Source: JBGSWL01 sp041752455 (GTDB taxonomy: Bacteria; Pseudomonadota; Alphaproteobacteria; Rhizobiales; Rhizobiaceae). Taken from it: a stretch of DNA of 10,339 nucleotides. The stretch covers positions 1 to 10,339 of the forward strand of contig JBGSWL010000086.1 in NCBI GenBank assembly GCA_041752455.1. The letters are read 5' to 3'. Below the pieces are notes generated by a model. That model saw only the letters and a program-made list of their open reading frames with translations. It made no database searches and was not told the DNA's origin. This document shows positions 1-7,012 of this stretch, in pieces (within the stretch, counting starts at the first letter, position 1; the number at the start of each line of letters is the position of its first letter). A program made the position numbers and the translations under genes.

Positions 1-377
1 CGCCCGTCATAGCGCGGCGGGCGGCCCTCGGCGCGCGCGGTTTCGCGCATGGCTTCAAGTTCCTGCGGCGTTGCATAGCAATGATAGGCCTGACCGATGG
101 CGAGCAGCTGTTCGGCGACCTCGCGGTGGCGCTCGGCGCGGGCGAACTGCGAAATCGGATCGCCATCCCAGTTCAGGCCAAGCCAGGACAGGCCGTCGAT
201 GATGGCATCGACTGCAGCGTCGGTCGACCGTTCACGGTCGGTATCCTCGATCCGCAGCAGCATCTTGCCGCCCGTGTGGCGGGCGTAAAGCCAATTGAAC
301 AGCGCGGTTCGCGCACCACCAATGTGCAGGTAGCCGGTTGGTGAAGGGGCAAAGCGGGTGACGACACCGTCGTTCAT
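1..377 (-). CDS. gltX: Glutamyl-tRNA synthetase, N-terminal part (gene continues beyond window start)
   Basis: Cytoplasmic class I aminoacyl-tRNA synthetase that charges tRNA(Glu) with glutamate. Only the first 125 codons are in the window, and the frame is open to position 3 with no stop. The N-terminus carries the class I signature RFAPSPTGYLHIGGARTALF at about residues 8-27, in which HIGG is the HIGH-equivalent ATP-binding motif. It is followed by LRIEDTD-type residues that line the glutamate pocket. The later segment with AYHCYATPQELEAMR and PPRYDG is typical of bacterial GltX. I chose the ATG at 377 because GGAG lies about 6 bases upstream. In-frame ATGs at 398 and 394 have no ribosome binding site. 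The KMSKS loop and anticodon-binding domain are outside the window, so whether this copy is a discriminating or non-discriminating enzyme cannot be judged. Confidence 0.96.
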   Translation of the reverse strand, partial: MNDGVVTRFAPSPTGYLHIGGARTALFNWLYARHTGGKMLLRIEDTDRERSTDAAVDAIIDGLSWLGLNWDGDPISQFARAERHREVAEQLLAIGQAYHCYATPQELEAMRETARAEGRPPRYDG

Positions 378-529
378 CTCGGGCTCCGGGGCATGCATTG
401 CGGGTTTTGGGTATGGGTGCGAAGGCTGCGCCTTGCTAGCACATGAAGGCCAACTTGCAAGCGATGCGCACCCGTGCACAAATGATGGCGGGTTGAGACA
501 AGGGGCAGACCGCAACCGGGTGGGACAGG
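378..529. promoter_or_regulatory. Divergent gltX/comEC intergenic region
   Basis: This 152-base spacer between two divergent starts must hold both promoters. On the minus strand, TTGCAA (455-460), a 16-base spacer and TAGCAA (433-438) form a weak candidate promoter for gltX, about 55 bases upstream of its ATG. TTGCAA is its own reverse complement, so the same hexamer could serve the plus strand, but no good -10 follows there. A small hairpin, AAGGC-TGC-GCCTT, lies at 422-434 and would fall in the gltX leader. Everything here is inferred from sequence match alone. Confidence 0.3.
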
Positions 530-2618
530 TTGCGGCAGGTGGCCAAGGACACGGTATCGCAGGACGTCGGCGGCAAGGCTGTCGACGAGCGCATTGCCTT
601 CGCCTATTTGCCGCTGGCGCCTATTGGCGACGCCGCGGTCCTTGGGGATCTGTTGGCGCCGGAAGCCAAAGACGACTCAGCAGCCCTTGCACCTGTCAAA
701 CCGGCGCGACGTTCTGTTGCACGCTTTGCGCGTTGGCCCGGTCGCAGCGACCTATGGGCACTTGCGCCACGCCTTCAAACACGAATTGCCGGTGCGCTCG
801 AGGAAGAGGTTGCGTTTGGCACACCCTTCCTGATGCTGCCGGTACTTTTGATGGCCGGCGCCGTCATCTATTTCAGCTTGGCCACCGAGCCGATGGCGCA
901 GACCATTCCGCTTGGCGTTTCGGTGCTGTTTGTTTTGTGGCGCGCCGCCATGCGCCACTCTGTCACTGCGGGCCGGATCACTGTCGTGCCACTGGTCGTG
1001 GTTTTCGGGATGGGTGTTGCACAATGGCATACCTTCCGCATTGCAACCCCGATGCTAGGCTCGGAGGTGACGACCCGGCTGACCGGGATCGTCGAACGGG
1101 TGGAGTTGCGGCCCGACGGGTCGGCCCGCCTGACGGTCACGGTCGAAAAAACCGAGCGGCCGACGCTTCGCTTCGGGCCGGAAAGGGTGCGTGCGACGGT
1201 TCGCCGGTTCGATCCGTCAGCGGTTGTCGGGGCGCAAGTCTCGGGGCTGGTGCGTCTGCAGCCGCCATCGGGTCCGGCGCGCCACGCTTGCGCTTTTCCC
1301 GGTACAGGCCAGCCTTCGATCCGGGCGAAAACAGGCGGCACTGGTCGCTTTTGCGGTCACCACGGGTTATTTGTTTCTGGCCGGCGCCAGCATTCCGACG
1401 CAGCGCTCCTATGTGATGCTTGGGGTGATGCTTCTGGCGCTCAACTTCGACCGCGCCGCATTCACCAAGCGCAACATTGCTCTCGCGGCGCTCGGCGTGA
1501 CGCTGCTGGCGCCCGATGCGGTGAGTGGTCCCGGCTTCCAGATGTCGTTTGCCGCGACACTGGCGCTGATTGCGGTCTATGATCTATGGAGCCGCAGGCG
1601 ACGGCGAGGCGGGCCTGACCCCGACCGCGCCAAGCGATCATCGTGGATCAAGGCGCCCCTGGCCTTCATGGCGGGACTTGCGGCCACATCACTGATTGCC
1701 GGGACAGCCACGGGCTTGTTTTCCGCCTACCACTTTCACCGCGTATCGGTTCTGGGATTGCCTGCGAACCTTGCCGCCATGCCGATCGTCTCGTTCGTCA
1801 CCATGCCCGCCGCGCTCGCCGGAACGCTGGCTGCGCCATTCGGTCTCGATGCGCCGTTCTTCCGGTTGATGGCGGCAAGCCTTCATGAAGTGATCCGGAT
1901 TGCCGACTGGATTGCCAAGGCATCACCAGACGGTCTGATTGGCGCCATCGGTGTCCCTGCGCTGTTTTTGTCGACGGCTGCGCTGTTGGTTTTCTGCCTG
2001 ATGCGCACCTGGCTGCGCTGGCTCTGCCTGCCGCTTCTTGCCGCCATCGGCCTGACCGGTTTCAGTGAACCTCGGCCACTGGCGGTGATTTCGGAAGACG
2101 CGCGGCTGGCTGCGATTGTTCAATCCAACGGAACGCTCGCCGTCAATCGTGCGCGGCCGAATGCTTTCGTGCTGGAGCAATGGCAGGCGGCCTATGCGGC
2201 GCGCACCGTGATCAAACCGGCAAAAACCGGAACATCGAACGGATTTCACTGCGACGCCAACATCTGTCGCGCACAATTGCAGGCTGCGGAACAAGACACG
2301 GAACTGATCATGATTGCCGGAAGCGGCGAGGGCGGTGTCGGAACACCTGCCGACTGGCAATCAGCGCGCGCGCACTGCGCGTCTGTGAACGTCATCGTCC
2401 TTTCCCACGCGCCAACACGAAATCCGTGCGCGCCGAACGATCCCGCGCTGGTCGTTTCCGCGCAGAACCTGGCGCTGTTTGGCGCTGCAGAAATCCGGCA
2501 GGACGCCAAAAGCGGCAAACTCCTTCTGCGCCACGCCACACATGGTGCAACGCGGCCCTGGCATGATCACCGCAAGTGGAGCCGCACCGCGCGCAACCTT
2601 GCCACGTCGAAACGCTAG
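530..2618 (+). pseudogene. comEC: ComEC/Rec2-family DNA uptake channel protein, disrupted by an internal deletion with frame change
   Basis: ComEC is the inner-membrane channel that passes single-stranded DNA into the cytoplasm during natural transformation. Here it is split over two frames. Frame one starts at a TTG at 530 and carries homology to about 1282. It has three hydrophobic segments (about residues 97-117, 124-140, 149-165), then the DUF4131 OB-fold-like domain ending in VRLQPPSGPAR. Frame two carries homology from about 1284 (LALFP) to the TAG at 2616-2618. It holds the rest of the Competence domain: many membrane helices, the conserved stretch FHRVSVLGLPANLAAMPIV (about 1731-1795), and a soluble tail ending in RPWHDHRKWSR. 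The piece normally between these parts is absent, namely the end of DUF4131 and the first Competence helices with the SGLH-type motif. From memory of rhizobial homologues this is roughly 110-140 residues. The two parts total about 695 residues against about 800 expected. The C-terminal metallo-beta-lactamase domain is absent, as I recall for alphaproteobacterial ComEC. A deletion in the assembly is the main alternative to a true pseudogene. A GTG at 1191 could start a 475-residue fragment. Confidence 0.88.
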
Positions 2619-2629
2619 ACCCGGAAGCG

Positions 2630-3355
2630 TCAGTAGAACCGGACGAGCCCGACAAGCCGGCCCTGAATGCGGACGCGGTCCGGTCCGAAGATACGCGTCT
2701 CATAGAGGGGGTTGGCAGCTTCGAGCGCAATCGAAGCGCCCTTGCGCCGAAAGCGCTTCAATGTTGCTTCTTCCTCATCGACCAGTGCCACGACGATATC
2801 GCCGGGATTGGCCGTATCGGCACGGCGGATGATGACCGTGTCGCCATCGAGGATACCGGCGTTGATCATCGATTCGCCTTCGACATCGAGCGCAAAGTGC
2901 TCGCCCTTGCCGAGCATGTCCGGCGGCACGATGACGGTGCGGGTCTGGAACTCAATGGCGGAAATAGGAACACCGGCAGCAATCTTGCCCATGACCGGAA
3001 TGCCGCGGTCATCATTGTCACCGGCGGCGCGTACCGGCACAGCCATGACGGCAGGCTGGACGGGCGCGGCTGGGCGGCCCCGGCCACCTTCGACAACACT
3101 TGGCGCAAAGCCCGGTCGGAACTGGTTGGATGGCTGCATAATGTCAGGAAGCTTGATGACCTCCATCGCTCGCGCCCGGTTCGGCAAGCGGCGGATGAAG
3201 CCGCGTTCTTCGAGCGCGGTGATCAGGCGATGGATGCCGGACTTCGACGCAAGGTCGAGCGCATCCTTCATTTCGTCGAAAGAGGGCGGCACGCCGGTCT
3301 CTTTCAGACGCTCATTGATGAAAACCAGCAGATCAAGTTGCTTGCGCGTCAGCAT
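2630..3355 (-). CDS. lexA: LexA, SOS-response transcriptional repressor and self-cleaving serine protease
   Basis: LexA represses DNA-damage genes and cleaves itself when RecA filaments form. The 241-residue product has the usual alphaproteobacterial length. Residues 1-65 form the winged helix-turn-helix DNA-binding domain (MLTRKQLDLLVFI at the start, SKSGIHRLITALEERGFIRR for recognition). A variable Pro/Ala-rich linker covers about 70-115. The S24 peptidase domain follows: the Ala-Gly cleavage site is A127-G128 in KIAAGVP, the catalytic serine is S162 in EGESM, and the catalytic lysine is K200 in EEATLKRF. The frame is open upstream to an ATG at 3514, but family similarity begins at the ATG at 3355, and the operator-promoter lies inside the extra stretch, so 3355 is the start. 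The ribosome binding site is poor (a GGGG run). The gene follows moeA in the same direction across a 106-base gap with its own promoter. It converges on comEC with 11 bases between stops, and no terminator hairpin is evident. Confidence 0.98.
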   Translation of the reverse strand: MLTRKQLDLLVFINERLKETGVPPSFDEMKDALDLASKSGIHRLITALEERGFIRRLPNRARAMEVIKLPDIMQPSNQFRPGFAPSVVEGGRGRPAAPVQPAVMAVPVRAAGDNDDRGIPVMGKIAAGVPISAIEFQTRTVIVPPDMLGKGEHFALDVEGESMINAGILDGDTVIIRRADTANPGDIVVALVDEEEATLKRFRRKGASIALEAANPLYETRIFGPDRVRIQGRLVGLVRFY

Positions 3356-3387
3356 GGGGGCCCCGGAATCAAACAGAAACGAATGTT

Positions 3388-3406
3388 GAACAGATGATAT
3401 CTGTTC
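3388..3406. repeat. 19-base perfect inverted repeat overlapping the SOS box and lexA -10
   Basis: The arms GAACAGAT (3388-3395) and ATCTGTTC (3399-3406) are exact reverse complements around a GAT centre. The right arm contains one GTTC half-site of the SOS direct repeat. The left arm adds a third half-site in opposite orientation and covers the -10 hexamer. It may be a second LexA contact or chance symmetry. Its position over the promoter makes a regulatory role plausible but unproven. Confidence 0.55.
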
Positions 3407-3422
3407 TTCTCCTGTTCTGCAA
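3394..3422 (-). promoter_or_regulatory. lexA promoter (-35/-10)
   Basis: Read on the minus strand, TTGCAG (3417-3422) is followed by a 17-base spacer and TATCAT (3394-3399). The -10 matches the sigma-70 consensus at five of six positions and the -35 at three, with ideal spacing. Transcription should start near 3387, giving a leader of about 32 bases before the lexA ATG. The LexA operator fills most of the spacer. The promoter assignment is inferred from sequence only. Confidence 0.6.
3403..3417 (-). promoter_or_regulatory. LexA operator (SOS box) of the alphaproteobacterial direct-repeat type
   Basis: The minus strand reads GAAC-AGGAGAA-GAAC, which is GTTC-N7-GTTC on the plus strand, with half-sites at 3403-3406 and 3414-3417. 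This direct repeat is the established LexA binding site in Alphaproteobacteria. It sits 48-62 bases upstream of the lexA start, between the -35 and -10 hexamers, where bound LexA would block RNA polymerase. That fits negative autoregulation. Confidence 0.85.
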
Positions 3423-3461
3423 TACCGGAAATCCGCCACAATTGCGCGGCGCGGTTTGTGC

Positions 3462-4658
3462 TCAATCGAGCCGGATGATCCGGACGATTTCACCGGCTTT
3501 CCGGTGCGCGTCACCGGGTTCGCGCAGCACGAGACAGTCGGCTGCGGCGAGCAGGCTCAAAAGTGACGAGTCCTGACTTTCAAACACATCGACCGTTCCG
3601 TCCTGCCTCAATCGTCCGCGCATGAAATGCGTGCGCTCGCCGGGATTGGCAGGAATGGCATGGGCGAGCCGGGCGGTCGCCGTTCTGGTTTGCGGGTTGC
3701 GGCCGGCAAGTGCCGAAACCAGGGGAACGGCAAAGACAAGCGCCGTCACGAAACTCGACACCGGATTTCCGGGCAGACCAAGAAAACGCATGGCACCCAA
3801 CCGGCCCGACATCATCGGTTTGCCCGGGCGCATGGCGATTTTCCAGAAATCAAGGTCCATGCCGCGCGCCGCAAGCACCGGGCGGACCAGATCATGGTCG
3901 CCCACCGAAGCGCCGCCGATGGTGATCAGCAGGTCGCAATTTTCATCGAGCGCCCGGTCGAAGGCCGCATCGAGCGCGCCGGCGTTGTCGCGTGCAATGC
4001 CAAGGTCGATGACGCGAGCGCCTGCCGCGCGCAGCAGGACAGCAAGGCCGACGCTGTTGGAGGAAACGATCTGCCCCGGCGCCGGCACTTGCCCGGGAGG
4101 AACCAGTTCGTCGCCGGTTGCAAGCAGCCCGACGACCGGTTGGCGCCAGACATCAAGCGTTGCATGGCCACCGGCGGCGGCAAGGCTGAGCCGCGCCGCG
4201 TTCAGTTCCAACCCCTTAGCCAGCAGAACATCGCCTTCGCGAAAATCAAGGCCAGCGGGGCGTACGGCGTTTGCTGCGGTGACTGTTTCGAGAACCTCGA
4301 TGCGCCCCGACTCCACGACCTGCACATTTTCCTGGATGAGGATGGCGTCGGCACCTTCCGGAAGCGGCGCGCCGGTGAAAATCCGCATGGCGGTGCCTTG
4401 CCCGACGTTTCGGTCCGGCATCTGGCCCGCGGCGACTGCGCCGATCACGTTGAGCACAGCGCCCTTGTGGGCGTCTGCGGCACGCACGGCATAGCCATCC
4501 ATGGCAGAAGCAGCAAAGGGCGGCTGGGTGCGGCGGGCCGCGACATCATTGGCGAGAACCCTGCCTGCGGCGTATTCGAGGGCTATCGGTTCGTGGCCAA
4601 GCGGCATTGCATCGGCAAGCAGCCGCGCGAGCGCTTCATCGACCGGCAGCAGCGCCAT
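3462..4658 (-). CDS. moeA: MoeA, molybdopterin molybdotransferase
   Basis: Cytoplasmic enzyme of the last molybdenum-cofactor step. It inserts molybdate into adenylylated molybdopterin, which is made by MogA/MoaB-type proteins. The 398-residue product has the usual length (about 400). Visible family motifs in order are PPFAASAMDGYAV (46-58), RIFTGAPLPEGADAI (92-106), GDELV (182-186), the MPT-binding TIGGASVGDHD loop (246-256), KIAMRPGKP (273-281) and GLPGNPVSSFV (294-304), followed by the C-terminal beta-barrel domain IV. The ATG at 4658 lies one base after the moaC TGA, so translation is probably coupled. No moaA, moaE or mobA is nearby, so the rest of the pathway must be encoded elsewhere. 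No missing key residue was noticed. Confidence 0.98.
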   Translation of the reverse strand: MALLPVDEALARLLADAMPLGHEPIALEYAAGRVLANDVAARRTQPPFAASAMDGYAVRAADAHKGAVLNVIGAVAAGQMPDRNVGQGTAMRIFTGAPLPEGADAILIQENVQVVESGRIEVLETVTAANAVRPAGLDFREGDVLLAKGLELNAARLSLAAAGGHATLDVWRQPVVGLLATGDELVPPGQVPAPGQIVSSNSVGLAVLLRAAGARVIDLGIARDNAGALDAAFDRALDENCDLLITIGGASVGDHDLVRPVLAARGMDLDFWKIAMRPGKPMMSGRLGAMRFLGLPGNPVSSFVTALVFAVPLVSALAGRNPQTRTATARLAHAIPANPGERTHFMRGRLRQDGTVDVFESQDSSLLSLLAAADCLVLREPGDAHRKAGEIVRIIRLD

Positions 4659-4659
4659 G

Positions 4660-5157
4660 TCAGGCGCCGTCCCGGCGCCAGTCGCCGGATTTGCCGCCGG
4701 TCTTGGTGAGCAGGCGCACCGGGCCGATGGTCATGGCCTTGTCGATGGCTTTCGCCATGTCATAGATCGTGAGGCAGGTGATGCTGGCGGCGGTCAGCGC
4801 CTCCATTTCCACGCCGGTCTGGCCGGTCACGCGCACGGTGGCGATGACATGCAGGCCGGTTCCGTCGGCAGTCTCCTCGATGTCGACAGAGACCTTAGTG
4901 ATCGGAAGCGGATGGCAGAGCGGGATCAGGTCCGACGTTTTCTTGGCGGCCATGATACCGGCGATCCGCGCCGTAGCGATCACATCGCCCTTCCTGGCTT
5001 GGCCGCTGCGGATTGCTGCCAGCGCCTCGGCGCCCATGGTGACGAAGCCTTCGGCGACAGCCTCGCGTGCGGTTTCGGCCTTTGACGACACATCCACCAT
5101 GTGGGCGGCGCCGGTGGCGTCGAGGTGTGTCAGCGGGTTCGGGTCTGCCTTGGTCAT
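4660..5157 (-). CDS. moaC: MoaC, cyclic pyranopterin monophosphate synthase
   Basis: MoaC acts with the radical-SAM enzyme MoaA in the first stage of molybdenum-cofactor synthesis. It converts the cyclised GTP intermediate (3',8-cyclo-dihydro-GTP) to cyclic pyranopterin monophosphate in the cytoplasm. The 165 residues match the family length. Motifs are LTHLDATGAAHMVDVS (9-24), KGDV (56-59, with the active-site lysine), LCHPLP (80-85), GVEMEALTAAS (115-125), YDMAKA (132-137, with the catalytic Asp and Lys) and GGKSG (154-158). The ATG at 5157 overlaps the trpC stop in an ATGA arrangement (5154-5157), so it probably depends on trpC translation and the upstream operon promoter. moeA follows after one base. 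Confidence 0.98.
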   Translation of the reverse strand: MTKADPNPLTHLDATGAAHMVDVSSKAETAREAVAEGFVTMGAEALAAIRSGQARKGDVIATARIAGIMAAKKTSDLIPLCHPLPITKVSVDIEETADGTGLHVIATVRVTGQTGVEMEALTAASITCLTIYDMAKAIDKAMTIGPVRLLTKTGGKSGDWRRDGA

Positions 5158-5978
5158 TGCGCAGCAGCGTGCAGCTTGTCTGCATCAAGTCCGAGCAGCG
5201 CCCAGGTAGCGGCTGTCACATCAGACTGGCGCATCAGGCTCTCGCCGACCAGAAACGTGGTGATTCCGGCAGCGGCGAGCCGCGCGCAATCATCCGGCGT
5301 AAAGATGCCGCTTTCCCCGACCAGCGTCGTCCCTGTCGGAACCATCGCGGCAAGACGTTCGGAGACGGCAAGGTCGACCTCGAAGGTGCGCAGGTTGCGG
5401 TTGTTGATGCCGATCAGCGGCGCGCCGAGCTTGACGGCGCGCTCCATCTCGGCCTCGTCGTGCACTTCAACGAGCCCATCCATGCCATGCTCGGCTGAAG
5501 CGGCATGCAGATCGGCGGCCAGCGCATCATCAACGCTTGCCATGATGATCAGGATCGCGTCCGCCCCCCAAGCTCGGGCCTCGGTGACCTGATAGGTGTC
5601 GAAGAGGAAATCCTTCCGCAAGGCGGGCAGGGCGCAGGCTGCGCGCGCGGCGCCCAGATACTCGGGCGCCCCCTGAAAAGACGGCGTGTCCGTGAGCACC
5701 GACAGGCAGGCCGCGCCGCCAGCCGCATAGGCCTTGGCGAGCGAAGGCGGATCGAAATCGGCACGGATGAGGCCTTTGGATGGGCTGGCCTTCTTGATCT
5801 CGGCAATCAGGCCGTAGGCGCCGGACCTGTGCTTTGCCTTCAGCGCCGCATGAAAGCCGCGTGGGCGATCATCCCTGTCGGCAATCGTCGCCCGGAGATC
5901 GGCAAGCGATAGCTTGGACTTGGCGGCGGCGATCTCGTCGCGCTTGTAGGCCTCGATCTGTCGGAGGATGTCGGCCAT
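5154..5978 (-). CDS. trpC: TrpC, indole-3-glycerol-phosphate synthase (monofunctional)
   Basis: Catalyses ring closure of CdRP to indole-3-glycerol phosphate in tryptophan synthesis. The 274-residue TIM-barrel protein shows all expected catalytic segments: IAEIKKASPSKG (E60, K62), ALRKDFL (K122), LVEVH (E171), INNRNL (N192, N195) and VGESG (E222, S223). There is no fused phosphoribosylanthranilate isomerase, so trpF must lie elsewhere. An in-frame ATG at 6020 would add 14 residues but lies inside trpD. MADILRQIEAYKRDEI, beginning at 5978, is the typical IGPS N-terminus and starts four bases after the trpD stop. The 3' end overlaps moaC by four bases. Confidence 0.98.
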   Translation of the reverse strand: MADILRQIEAYKRDEIAAAKSKLSLADLRATIADRDDRPRGFHAALKAKHRSGAYGLIAEIKKASPSKGLIRADFDPPSLAKAYAAGGAACLSVLTDTPSFQGAPEYLGAARAACALPALRKDFLFDTYQVTEARAWGADAILIIMASVDDALAADLHAASAEHGMDGLVEVHDEAEMERAVKLGAPLIGINNRNLRTFEVDLAVSERLAAMVPTGTTLVGESGIFTPDDCARLAAAGITTFLVGESLMRQSDVTAATWALLGLDADKLHAAAQ

Positions 5979-5982
5979 CGGT

Positions 5983-7005
5983 TCAGGCAGCCTTTCCGGC
6001 GTTGGAGATGGCGACGACACGGGTCAAAACCTCGGCAGCGCGCCCGTCATCAATGGCAGCTTCGGCCATGCGGGCGCCATCGGCAAGCCCTCCGGCCAGC
6101 CCCGCCACGACCAGACCGGCGGCAGCGTTCAAGCAGGCGATCTCGCGGTAAGCGCCCTGTTCGCCGGCAAGAACCTTGCGCAGGGCGGCAGCGTTCTCCT
6201 CGGGCATACCGCCCTTCAGGGCTTCTGGCGCAACGCGTTCGTAGCCCGCCATCGACGGATCGATGGTGAAGGTCCGGACCGTGCCGTGCTTGAGTTCGGC
6301 GACCAATGTCTCGCCGGCGGTGGTGATTTCGTCGAGGCCGTCGCCATGCACGACCCAGACATGCTCGGAACCCAGATCGCGCAGGACATGCGCCAGCGGT
6401 TCGACCCATTCGGGTGAAAACACACCGACAACTTGCCGGCTGACGCCTGCGGGGTTCGAGAGGGGACCGAGCAGGTTGAAGATCGTCCTCGTGCCAAGTT
6501 CGACGCGGCTCGGGCCGACATGGCGCATGGCGGCATGATGCATCGGGGCAAACATGAAACCGAGGCCGGCATCGCTGACGCATTGCGCGATGGTTTGGGG
6601 CGAGGCCTCGATGTTGACGCCAAGGGCGGCGAGCGCTTCGGCCGCGCCGGATTTCGAGGACAGTGACCGGTTGCCATGTTTGGCAACCTTGGCACCGGCG
6701 CCTGCGGCAATGATGGCGGCGCAGGTCGAGACATTGTAGCTGCCCGATGCATCGCCGCCGGTGCCGACGATGTCGATGGCGCCTGCCGGAATGGTGACCG
6801 GCGTCATGCGCGCGCGCATGGTTGCGACCGCGCCGGCAATCTCGCCGACGGTTTCGCCGCGCACCCGCATGGCCATCAGGAAACCGCCGATCTGGGCGGG
6901 CGTTGCCTCACCCGACATCATGATGTCGAAGGCTGCGCGCGCATCCTGTGACGAGAGCACTTGTCCTGCGGCGACTTTGGCGATGAACGGCTTCAGGTCC
7001 GCCAT
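5983..7005 (-). CDS. trpD: TrpD, anthranilate phosphoribosyltransferase
   Basis: Transfers the phosphoribosyl group from PRPP to anthranilate, the second step of the tryptophan branch. The 340-residue length is standard. An N-terminal helical domain (about 1-70) precedes the PRPP-binding GTGGD (81-85) and NVST (91-94). The anthranilate/PRPP loop KHGNRSLSSKSG (109-120) follows, then the NLLGPLSNP segment (about 177-185) and the metal-binding DE pair in GDGLDEI (D225, E226). No glutamine-amidotransferase domain is fused, so anthranilate synthase (trpE/trpG) must be encoded elsewhere. The ATG at 7005 is preceded by GAGGA, which overlaps the TGA of the upstream ppiD-like gene (7-base gap). trpC follows after four bases. 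No trp leader or attenuator is seen. The gene is probably driven by the promoter upstream of the ppiD-like gene. Confidence 0.98.
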   Translation of the reverse strand: MADLKPFIAKVAAGQVLSSQDARAAFDIMMSGEATPAQIGGFLMAMRVRGETVGEIAGAVATMRARMTPVTIPAGAIDIVGTGGDASGSYNVSTCAAIIAAGAGAKVAKHGNRSLSSKSGAAEALAALGVNIEASPQTIAQCVSDAGLGFMFAPMHHAAMRHVGPSRVELGTRTIFNLLGPLSNPAGVSRQVVGVFSPEWVEPLAHVLRDLGSEHVWVVHGDGLDEITTAGETLVAELKHGTVRTFTIDPSMAGYERVAPEALKGGMPEENAAALRKVLAGEQGAYREIACLNAAAGLVVAGLAGGLADGARMAEAAIDDGRAAEVLTRVVAISNAGKAA

Positions 7006-7012
7006 GGTGTCC

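Noticed and set aside
358..1416. Plus-strand 352-codon frame overlapping comEC
   Set aside because: Its translation is Cys/Arg/Gly-rich low-quality sequence without family features, while the overlapping frames carry clear ComEC hydrophobic segments and motifs.
3356..3514. Longer LexA start at 3514
   Set aside because: The added 53 residues resemble no LexA, would overlap moeA, and contain the promoter and SOS operator. The ATG at 3355 gives the family N-terminus.
3627..4709. Plus-strand 360-codon frame opposite moeA
   Set aside because: It is antisense to a complete moeA with all motifs, and no family resemblance is seen in the plus-strand translation.
5979..6020. Longer TrpC start at 6020
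   Set aside because: It lies inside trpD and adds 14 residues not typical of IGPS. The ATG at 5978 starts the usual N-terminus.
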